Shown in pieces: positions 55,301 to 64,000 of a stretch of 64,000 bases of DNA; position 1 is the stretch's first letter; every line of letters starts with the position of its first letter. The DNA comes from Limnanthes douglasii subsp. nivea (Eukaryota > Streptophyta > Magnoliopsida > Brassicales > Limnanthaceae). Location: positions 202,205,273 through 202,269,272 of the forward strand of contig JAUPFV010000002.1 in assembly GCA_036936605.1 (NCBI GenBank), read 5' to 3'. A model generated the notes under the pieces. That model was not told where the DNA came from, made no database searches, and worked only from the letters and a program-made list of their open reading frames with translations. The position numbers and the translations under genes are program-made.

Positions 55301-56442
55301 TCTTTATCAATGATCCAGATGTTGTTTTCCTTGATACCATTTATGGAGTTCTTCTTTCTTTACTTGGTAACATAATTATGAAAGAGCTTGGAGTTTTATC
55401 TCCATCCCTGATCCAGTTAACATTACATTTTTAAGCCAGTATTCTTCTTCCATTTTGTATGCATTTAAAAGCAAAGCATTTGTCTTATTAAGCATCTCTT
55501 TGGTTTGATTTGAATTGTGTTGCTGATGGACAGATTCCATCATGAGAACTTCATCTTCCAAGTCTTTAACCTTGCTGAAAACGTTTCCAAAGTGATTCTT
55601 ATTCCAAGCAGTAAGACTTATCTTAAGTCTTTTTAACTTACGCCAGAATTTGTTCAAAGGATCACCCTCAGCTTCCTGCTGCCAGTTTCTTTAACAAAAG
55701 GAATAAAGTCTTCATCAAGGGACCACATGTTTTGAAATCTGAAGTTCTTTTTAGAATTGTAAGACATAAAAGAAATGTTAATAAGAATAGCCATATGGTC
55801 AGAACCAGTTCTGGCTTTATGAATTACACTTGTGCTATTAAAGAAGTCATTCCAATGATTGTTTATAAAAACCCAATTAAGCCTTTTCCATTTTGATTTG
55901 TTGGACCATGTGAATCTGGATCCTGCATACCCAGCATCTAAGAGCCTGCAATCATTTATCATCTTGTTAAAATCATCAGCACTATTTTGACAAAAGGTAG
56001 AACAACCTATTTGGTCATCTATTGAACGTATTGAATTAAAGTCTCCACAAACAAGCCATGCTTTATCATTACATGAAATACTGCGTAAAGTTTCCCAAAG
56101 ATCCAATCTATTCAAACGTTGACATTTTGCATAAACAAATTTAAGCAAAAGAGTTTTGTTCAAAATGTTATGGTTAGCTTCTATATGTAAACATTGAGTG
56201 TGATCGAGCAGTATATTTATAGAAACACTATCTTGCCAGAAGATCCATATTTTATTAGAAATATTTGCTGCACTATGATTAAAACCAATTTTAGATGCAA
56301 TGCTGATCATGTTATCACTACTGATCAAGGGTTCTTGAATAAAAACTATAAGTGATTTGTTATTTTTAGAAAGATGTTTAAGCCTTCTAAGAGAAGACTT
56401 ATTTTTAATGCCTTTGATGTTCCAATTTAGAATGCTAATCAT
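52367..56442 (-). pseudogene. LINE ORF2
   Basis: Endonuclease 56442-55654 has the catalytic residues in ILNWNIKG, FIQEPL, VCGDFNSI and TGSDHMAIL. Reverse transcriptase segments: FWRKLKRLKISLTAWNKNHF; 54903-54358 with SSQGGFVPGNNIQSNVIID, IIQLDMCKAFDKISHHF and GLRQGDPLSHSLFI; the active-site ADD region split by a frameshift near 54400; 54340-53546 with GITISTNNKGAIYINLLKIN and AFNSFLWGS. The zinc-binding region (CQFCQNCETTNHIFIACN) and RNase H (FKLNTDASVLYNGEASAGII, DIESDSSLLVDFV, DQNSVADWLARWTL) end at 52367. Frameshifts near 55660, 55376-54903 and 53540 inactivate it. Its ATG overlaps the ORF1 stop by 8 nt. Confidence 0.88.
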
Positions 56443-57933
56443 AATTCAAAGATCGTTTAGAGTTACTTGTTGTAGAGAATTGGAGAGTTTTCCTAGCGAT
56501 CCTTTTCTTTTTAGCTTGTTTAAGCTGCCTGTCTATGATGGTGCTGAATCCATCCTCATCTTCAGATAATTCCTTCATTTGTAGTTGACTCCTTGTTAGC
56601 CTTTTTTCATACAACTTGTCCTTTTTTGTGACCAACTGCTTTTCATTGTTTCTTGAAGAAATTTGAGGACTATCATTATCAGCTTTGGAGATGAACATTC
56701 TGATGCTAAATTTTCGTAGTCCATGTTAGTTGTTGTATTTTCAAGTGTTTGTAATGCTCCAATGAGTTCTTCATGTTTGTTATTGATATTAGAGTCATTC
56801 TCAGGAAGATGGCTCATATTATTATCTTTGTTTGGTGTTGACTGTTCTCGATCTCTATCAACCATTCTTGGTGATGGCTGACAATCAATCATTCTTGGAG
56901 ATGACTGAAGGCTTCCAATAGTGTAATTCTTAGGAGAAGAATTATCTTTCTGTTTTATGTTATTCTTAGAAAGACTGAACCCAAATTCAAGAGTTTGGAT
57001 AGCACCTTTAAGAACAGAAGGAGAAGGCACAATTCCATTGGTTTCTTGAGGATTCTCTTCAACTTGAAGTGGCTCTTCACCAAACTTATCATTTTCTTTG
57101 TCCTGAATGTTATCTCAATCTTCAGTAGTTTCCCTCTCCTTATTTTTATTTTTCTTGCAGTGTTCAGCACCATGCCCAATGTGAAAGCATGAATCACAAT
57201 AACGAGGGAGATTTAGGTAAGTGATGCGAACCCAACAACCCTGGTTACTACCAAAGCCTATCGAGATATCATGGAGAAGAGTTTTGGTAATATCCATTTC
57301 CACCCAAGCAAGACAATGATTGTAAAAAGCTCTATTCACATTAGGAACCCTTATATGCATTGGACTACCTATAGCTGAAGCAATATCAGTGATGATCTTC
57401 TTATTGTATGGATGTTCTGGCAAATTTTCAACCTTGATCCATATTGGCGTTAATGGGCATTCGTACTTGACATTAAAGTTTTCTGTCCACTTTAATAGTC
57501 TCATAATAGTTGCTCAAACTGACCAAACGTTCTTTTTCCATAGCTTACAAAGGTCATCGTGAGAATCGAATTCGATGAAGATGTGCATGCATTCTTTGAC
57601 TGTGCAACTATAGTCTTGAACAAAGTGAAACTTATCAAGAAATTCAAGAAGCTGCGATTTCTTAGGCAGTCCAGTTGAGCATTTGCCAACAAGAGTGTAC
57701 TTTGTCTTGGATTTGAGGTGATCCAAGAAGTGCTCCCCATATTGCAAAGATACATGGTCTTTCTTTATACAAATAGATTCAGCGTTGAAAGCATCAACGC
57801 CCTTGTGAGGGATGGCTTAAACTGCTTCAGCAAAAGTTTTTTCCCCAAACTTGTTGTCTCTTCTTTCTGTATCATGTGGCTCTTTGGTAAAATAAGAGCT
57901 ATAGACTTCCTGAATTGAAGGAAACTGATCCAT
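56435..57933 (-). pseudogene. LINE ORF1, zinc-knuckle protein
   Basis: From ATG 57933 (MDQFPSIQEVYSS) a single frame continues through stops near 57817, 57514 and 57115. It has the DUF4283-type N-terminal domain (CSTGLPKKSQLLEFLDKFHF, IFIEFDSHDDLCKLW), the linker PIWIKVENLPEHPYNKKII, and a CCHC knuckle YCDSCFHIGHGAEHC. A Ser/Asn-rich tail with internal repeats (SSPRMIDCQPSPRMVD) follows. A frameshift near 56690 precedes the last 80 residues. ORF1 binds the LINE RNA. Confidence 0.82.
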
Positions 57934-58201
57934 TAAAGAAGAAAGGATGAGTAGAGAATCAAAGGTCACCTAGGAAGGTGGAGAGTTTCTTGTTTCTTGG
58001 AGCCCTTCATTTTTCAGGAGGAAATTTTACTAACTTTCATCCACAACATTTTTCCCTACACTTTCTCTCACTTCCCTCACTTCCCTCACTTCTCTCACTT
58101 CTCTCTAACTCTCAAACTCTCTTCTCTCAAAAACTCTCACTTCTCTCTCAATTTTTCCGGCGAGCCACCACCACCACCACTCCTCCTCCTCCTCGTTCAT
58201 C

Positions 58202-59536
58202 ATGGTGAAGAACAACCCCCCCACCACCTACGTAAGTTCCATAATCTAAATTTGTTTGTTAATTTTGTTAGTTTTAGGTATGAATTTAGGATTTAGGTTA
58301 GATTTAGGGTAGAATTTAGGGTTTAGTATAGAATTAGGGTTTGAATTAGGCAAAAAAGTAGGGTTTAGTGGCCATTTTCCAACCAAGTTGCCGGCTGGAA
58401 AATGGCCGGCAGCCGGCACCGATGGTGCTGCCCAAGGCGCACCATCGGTGCGAGCAGCTGTGTACCGAGCGGCACAGGCACCTGTGCCGCTCGGTACGGC
58501 TTACTGTGCACCTATGGTGCACAGTTTTATTTTTAAAAAGTTTCAGAAATAGAGTTTTAAAGGTTTTACTTTTGCATTTTTTTAAAAAAAAATTGAAATT
58601 TATAAGAAATTACTTTCTACTGGGAGTTCGGTTGCGAATTTGAGTGTTGTTTTTTTTAATTTTGTGGGTTACATCATATGTTACTGTTATTAATTTCGTG
58701 ATTTTTTTTTGTATTTTTGTAGGTCAGACGCGGTTGAGGAGCGACATCTTCCTCGATCTAGGGCGTATCCCCCTGGGTCACGGGCGCCACCCCCGGGGAT
58801 GAGTCTAAAGACTGTACGGGCCGTCGAAGATGAGCGGGTCCGCGATGCTAAGCGCGTACGAGATTTAGCTGAGGACCCTGAGACTATTCGTCTTAGGGAG
58901 GATGAGGACATGATAAGGAGTGATCGGTCTTTGCACCGAATCAACCATGGGAAGAGGAAAGAAAAAACCACAGAGATTGCAGTCGATGATACTAGAGGCG
59001 GAGGCTCCTCACGACGAGAGACGTCTTCATCACACCAATCACCACCTTCCACTGCTAGTGATCCACCACCTCCCTCTCCCGCTCGCAGAGCTCCGTTCCC
59101 TGTGCATAGTAGTACACATCCACCATCTGTTAGTGACAGGGTGGATGCCACTGGGGACCCTGAGCAGGACACCATCGATGAGGAGAATATCGATGCGATC
59201 CACACAGAGGAGCAGCGAAAGACGTTTGCATTTCTTAAATGCAAAAAGATACCACTATTTCCTGACTACAAGGAGCACGAGGCGTATCACGTCTTCATAT
59301 GACAGGTAAGTACCAAAATATTAAACGTCCAGTCTAAGGTTTTACTATTATTATTTTCTGACTTAGTTTTTTATTTAGAGGGTTGCACTACATTAGGCAT
59401 ACAGGCACATTATAATGTGCTTCGTATGTGGGACCTCAGTGCTCAGCCAGAGGTGCAGCGATATTTGGCGCGGACTCCTTTCGGTCCTCTTATAGCCCAC
59501 TTGCCTCAGTACTTCACGCACTTCGTACTTGTTGAG
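58202..59536 (+). pseudogene. PMD gene fragment (second PMD family), 5' part only
   Basis: CT-rich leader (58050-58150), ATG 58202 and a 30-nt first coding exon (MVKNNPPTTY) ending at 58231 (GTAAGT). The intron 58232-58722 is followed by exon 58723 to about 59308 (disordered; ERHLPRSRAYPPGSRAPPPG, ending KEHEAYHVFI, which matches [12 protein letters not shown] of the MULE PMD), then exon 59381-59536 with the PMD start (LGIQAHYNVLRMWDLSAQPE, TPFGPLIAHLPQYFTHFVLV). The first junction is out of phase by one base at a C7 run, and a TGA (near 59300) ends exon 2. The rest of the PMD is replaced by repeats and a gypsy LTR from about 59700. No TIR was found. Confidence 0.75.
58370..58524. repeat. Four-hairpin array in the first intron of the PMD gene fragment
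   Basis: Perfect inverted repeats at 58370-58407 (12-bp stem, GGCCATTTTCCA), 58416-58451 (13 bp, GCACCGATGGTGC), 58462-58497 (17 bp, GTACCGAGCGGCACAGG) and 58504-58524 (9 bp, CTGTGCACC). They are GC-rich in an otherwise AT-rich 491-nt intron. Loop sizes vary (14, 10, 2 and 3 nt). Confidence 0.92.
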
Positions 59537-59718
59537 GTATTTGTTTAGCTTTGTTGTGATCTATATTTTTCATGGATGTTGTAGTTGTTTATCCATTCGT
59601 AGGATTTGTTAAACTATCGTATTTTGTATTATGACATCTACTATGTTATTTCTATCGTTTCCTTTAGATTTGTTAAACTTTATTTGAATTCTTATTTACA
59701 ATTTAGAATTCGTAAAAC

Positions 59719-59882
59719 ACCTAAATCGTGTACTCATTATTTTCTTTTGCTCCTTCCACCTAAATCATGTACTCATTATTTTCTTTTGCTCCTTCCACCT
59801 AAATCGTGTACTCAATCCCAGCTCTCAATTGACCGCGCTCCTCAATAGTGTACTCATTATTTTCTTTTGCTCCTTCCACCTA
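59719..59882. repeat. 39-bp tandem repeat
   Basis: ACCTAAATCGTGTACTCATT starts at 59719, 59758 and 59797 (39-bp period). A further partial copy (TGTACTCATTATTTTCTTTT) is at about 59850-59882. It joins the truncated PMD gene to a gypsy fragment. Confidence 0.85.
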
Positions 59883-60339
59883 TGGAGGTGGAGTTTTGTG
59901 CATTCGGATCTGTCCGAGCTGGTTTTTATTACTGGTTTTGAATTTGTGATTCGGGCACTATCGCCTCGCACTGTGGTCGCCAATTTGGTGTGGTTTATTT
60001 TTGATCAAATGGTGTTTTGGGAAAGAGTTTCATGAATTTAATATGTTGAGTGAGAATTATAGAGATAAATGAGGTGTGTACTAGCAGTATATTTCTATCT
60101 TCTCATTAATGAAAGTAGTTGGGGTATTTATACTTATTTAAAGAACCGCGGGCCTTCCGGGTCGGTCACGGGTTTGTGTTAAGTTTAAAAACCCATAAGC
60201 CCAAGAAATGAAATGACTAGCAACTAGTTGAGTCACGTTCTACTTGGTTATACTGTTCGGTGAGTCATGGTACTGAATATGTTCGAACTGCACTCCGGAT
60301 ATATACACTAGTCAGGGTCAAAGAAATCTAAACTCATCA
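59883..60339 (-). mobile_element. Gypsy (Tat) 5' LTR with primer site and short leader, minus strand
   Basis: On the minus strand the LTR runs 60339 (TGATGAGTTT) to 59986 (CCACACCA) with a TATA box (TATAAATA, near 60128). The primer site TGGCGACCACAG (59982-59971) and about 90 nt of leader (CAAAACCAG, TCCGAATG) follow, resembling the leader of the element at 2913. All coding sequence is missing beyond 59883. It is related to, but clearly diverged from, the 2913 LTR. Confidence 0.75.
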
Positions 60340-60509
60340 TTTACTATTACTACTATTGCAAGTTCCAACATCAGTAAACAACGTCATTAATAAAAAAAAT
60401 GATAAATTAGTAAATGCCTCACTATAACAAACTGAATTTTGTTTGCTTTAAAATTTTAAATAATATCTTTAGTAGGCTTGAATCAAGAAATATTCCATTG
60501 CATATCCCG

Positions 60510-60871
60510 TTTTCTTTCATTTAGTCCATCGCCTTCAAATCACCGGTGATGATCCTTAAAGTTAGCAAAATCTATACATTTAGTCTATGACTTACAAAAT
60601 CTATAAATTTAGTCCATCGACTTGGAAATATCTATAAATTTAGTCCTTCACGAGGGAATTTTCTTGGATTCAGGGACTGAATTTATAGATTTTGCAAAGT
60701 TGAGGGACTAGATTTATAGATTTTTCGACGTCGATGGACTAATTGTATATTTTGCGAAGTCAATGGCCTAGATTTATAGATTTTGCAAGTCAAAGACTAA
60801 ATATATATATTTTTCCAAGTCTATGGACTTCCACCAATGTTTGAATTCGAGAGATTAAATGAAAGAAAATT
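60510..60871. mobile_element. Small foldback/MITE-like element with internal short repeats
   Basis: The left end TTTTCTTTCATTTAGTCC is complementary to the right end (ATTAAATGAAAGAAAA, to about 60871). The interior is a series of 30-36-bp units such as AAAATCTATAAATTTAGTCC on the left and GGACTAGATTTATAGATTTT on the right. No coding capacity. Confidence 0.75.
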
Positions 60872-60942
60872 GGATAGTCGGCGGACTATTTCTAGATTTA
60901 ATCTCATTTAGTATACTTTTAACTTAGAAGGAAATTTATACA

Positions 60943-60969
60943 AATATATATATATATATATATATATAT
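60943..60969. repeat. AT dinucleotide microsatellite
   Basis: About 13 uninterrupted AT units. Confidence 0.95.
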
Positions 60970-62400
60970 TGGAATATGGTAAAAAGTTTATACTTAAGTT
61001 TCAATAAAATATATGATAATGAGCCTAACCAACATGGTTAAGATATACATGATTCTACAACAGAGTGTATCTTAAATCTCATGTAATTTATTCTTTGCAA
61101 GTGTGGGAAGAAGAAAGTAAAGTTTAACACAAAGTTTAGTAGAAAGAAAAAACCCATAAACCAACTATAAAAACCATACATCCACAGGTAACTGAGACAT
61201 ATTTTATATGGAAGAATGTCACAAAATGACTCTCCCAAATACAACTAACACAATTACTCTTCTTCTGTTAGAAAGCAAATTCAACTTAGAAAAAACACGA
61301 TAGATCTCAACGTTTATCTCTTACCTTATTTTTTTCTCTAAAATAAGACAAGTTTGAGAATTTCTCTCTCTAGTTAATTCAAACGAGGCTTCAATGACTT
61401 CATATATTTTCTCCACTATGAATTCTCAAACTCACAATAGCAACTTATCGATTATTCATTCGGACATCTGAACGGAAATAACGTTATAGACTTGACATTT
61501 GTACAAATGTACACTAGATTAGGTAGTTAAACCACATGATCTGAGATGTACCTTATAATATATTGTTTATTCCTCAAGCATGCTTCGTTCAACGATTATT
61601 TGATCAATTATTAATATTAATTTTCATCGATTTCAAATTCCTCAACATATTAGTAAATCAGTTCTCTTAAAGACAAATATGCATATTCATAAACCTTCGG
61701 TTATATGTTTATGCACCCAGGTTCAGCAAGTATTGATCATGCACCGTCGGTTCCAAAAATAAAATAACATTTGTTCACAAAACTCACTTTTAGGTTTCAA
61801 CAGACGTCTTTGCATCTAAATATTTAGCTAAGCATCCTGTCACTTTTACCATGCACCTAACAATATAAAAAATAATTATATTTATCAATGAGCACTATCT
61901 ATCAATATTTGATTCTAAATGATAATAAATCCCATAAATCATCATATTACATAATTGTTTAAATTTTTTATACTATTTTCAATTTATTTTAGTTATCTTT
62001 TTAGAAAAAATCATATTTCTGAATAATTGTAAAATTATCTTAAACAACTACTAAAATGTAAAAATAATAAATAAAAATAAAATATATAGTATACACCTTT
62101 TTCGGATTAAAAAAAATGTATATGGATTTATTTAAAAATTCAGAGCCACTAATAAAAAAATATAATGGTCATTATCCATAAAAAGATTGAAGGTCGTGAA
62201 ACTAACAAACATATTAATTAAAATTAAATAAAAAATACCAATAAATATATATTAATTTGTAAAATATGATTCATGATAAAAAAAATAGTTTTTTATTAAT
62301 AAGATATTATTATTTTCATTACATAAGATATTAATATTATGTAACTATATATATTAAAGTTACTCCAATGAACAAAACAATTGACTTGTTAATATTTTTA
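60970..62400. other. AT-rich spacer
   Basis: I see no gene, RNA or intact element. Part may be old LTR sequence of the gypsy remnant that follows. Confidence 0.4.
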
Positions 62401-64000
62401 TTTGATGTTTGTTATCTCTCGGCTATTTTAGATCTCGAATCCACATCAGAATCTATCAAACAAATTTACCCTCATCAAATTGACACCACCTATGGAAACG
62501 ACTAGTATCTAGAAGATTTTCTTCCGAAAAATCCGATAATAATAAGGCCAAAGACGATTAATTGAAAATTTTGTTTGAAATTCTACTTCGTCCACTAAAG
62601 TTAATGTTATCAACAATCAGAATCAGACTGCAAATATTCCGATCGCTTTGGTTACATACTTCCAACAACGAGTAAATGAATTGCAAGAAGAACAACTAAC
62701 AGTATTATAATAGTTTGCAATGATATTCACTCATATCCTACAAAGAAAATCTAAGATCAATCGCCTTGAAGAAGATGTTGAAGGAGAAAGATAATTATGA
62801 GACAATTCCACCAGTTCAATGTTGATAGTGCTCAGAACGTTATAAACAGATGCGACATCCCTTTTAGATAAAAACACAATATTTTATAAGAGAATTTTAG
62901 ATTAGGGTTCCACCAGAAAAGGCGATAAACGTTGACGTCATCATCGTAGCCGAAATGGAGAGGGTGGGGATGGGGGAGCAAGACTCCAACCTTCAAAGAT
63001 AAAAGTGAAAATAAGATAGGGGAGCATGACTGAAAGCGTCAACCAGCCTAGAATGGCATTTTATACGGCAAGAATATCATGACAATGGATGTTTTACTCT
63101 AGTCAAATGAGTAATAAGTTCCACCACCTAGCCATTGATGCAATCTTCCTACCAATAAGCCTTAGTGGATTAGTCGTGGATCTAGGTTAACTATAAACAC
63201 GACCTAGTGGCTTGGTCGCGAGTATAGTCGAACTATAAAAAATATTATACACCTCATTTATTTCATATATCTAAACATAAGTTTACTCATGTACCGAAAA
63301 TGTACCAAAACATACACATGGTATACCCTAAACCCAACTACATTTGATACAAGAAATCGACACGTACCATATCCAGCCTACACGAACTCATGCAGTCAAA
63401 CCCTTGTTACACTGCAACAACATATGTTGAGCATCTTCATGATTATCAATCTTCATTCATAAACTAGAATAATCTCAGACCTTTGGCTAAGATGTAGCAA
63501 GGGCCTGGACATCAGCAAGCCTACCTCTTTATTGAACAACTAAATATAAACAAAACAATAAATTTTATCGATGATAATTTGGTAGAATAAGAGCCATATT
63601 AACATCATACATATTATACGACATAAAACTGTAACAACTATAAGATGGAAAAGTTCAACGATAATGAAGATCATGATCATCATATTGAATAGTTCAGGAG
63701 TGATATGTTGAGGTGCATAATAGGTGATAAGATGAAGTGCATGGAATTTTTTATAACTCTAAGGAGAAGTGTTTTGATGTGGTCCAGAGCCTTCTGTCAT
63801 ACTGTATTAAATTTTTTAAGATGAAGTGTTAGGAATTATTTCATTGGTTCTAAAGTAATAAACGAGAGATGGTTATTGCATCATCTCCTATCATAAAAAC
63901 TCGAAAGAAATATTAAGAGACTATATTCGAAGGTTTGTTGACACAAGAGTGATATGTAGGACTATCATGACTTAGTGACATTTTTTACGTATAAACAAGG
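62401..64000 (+). pseudogene. Very decayed Ty3/gypsy: primer site and gag
   Basis: TGACACCACCTATGGAAACG (62481-62500) resembles the gypsy primer-site consensus after an LTR. From about 63640 the plus strand shows degraded gag: KFNDNEDHDHHIE, DMLRCIIGDKMKCMEFFITL, then in shifted frames YFIGSKVINER and TLRDYIRRFVDT-like residues. This follows the order of a gag core (DHL, cysteine-rich helix, FVGSK, EYIRRF). Stops are frequent. The element runs out of the window. The 62500-63640 stretch has no readable domain. Confidence 0.5.

Larger units (their letters stand above)
52367..57960 (-). mobile_element. L1-type LINE with RNase H, decayed
   Basis: ORF1 (nucleic-acid-binding) and ORF2 (endonuclease, reverse transcriptase, zinc-binding region, RNase H) in standard order on the minus strand. 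A plant-type RNase H at the C-terminus is a feature of some plant L1 elements. The 5' end is near 57960. The 3' end and target duplication are not defined: there is no clear poly(A), only a short A run near 52220. Confidence 0.88.

Overview
This is nuclear DNA of a flowering plant, almost certainly a eudicot: spliced genes with plant-type GT-AG introns, two light-harvesting LHCB2 genes, a plant ZIP metal transporter, and several classes of plant transposable element. I see nothing that fixes the species. Most of the 64 kb is mobile DNA, much of it nested.

Layout. 1-16.6 kb is a pile-up of three Tat-lineage Ty3/gypsy elements: a minus-strand remnant (1-2912), a nearly complete plus-strand element (2913-13350) with a long antisense gene between integrase and 3' LTR, and a decayed minus-strand remnant (13351-16625). 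17-47.7 kb is a broken-up tandem LHCB2 cluster. Copy 1 is intact (17466-18389), with a very young but defective Ty1/copia element (18569-24964) in its 3' flank. Copy 2 has intact exons (32192-32337 and 41543-42194) but its intron carries an 8.6 kb Mutator-like element (MULE, 32410-40981). Copy 3 is only a C-terminal scrap (about 47510) next to a second copia element (42682-47497). 25-32 kb is AT-rich spacer with foldback elements and tandem repeats. A 1.6 kb foldback element (47798-49412) is followed by an intact ZIP transporter (49648-50914, minus), a decayed L1-type LINE (52367-57960, minus), a truncated plant-mobile-domain (PMD) gene (58202-59536), a gypsy LTR fragment (59883-60339, minus), a small foldback element, and a very decayed gypsy gag region (62.4-64 kb).

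The MULE has a perfect 9-bp target duplication and 43-bp terminal inverted repeats. It carries two intact-looking spliced genes: a 558-aa PMD protein and a 987-aa transposase with FAR1-like, catalytic and SWIM domains and a C-terminal OTU-type cysteine protease domain. There is also an unrecognised 124-aa ORF.

The signal I find most interesting is RNA- or DNA-foldable structure inside these elements. The first introns of both MULE genes each hold six consecutive near-perfect hairpins, nearly all with 6-nt loops. The first intron of the separate PMD gene at 58 kb holds four more hairpins of different sequence. The young copia element has six consecutive long stem-loops in its 5' leader that share an apical motif but have unrelated stem sequences, each complementary to its own partner arm. 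Conserved pairing without conserved sequence points to selected structure, or to a repeated mechanism that generates inverted repeats.
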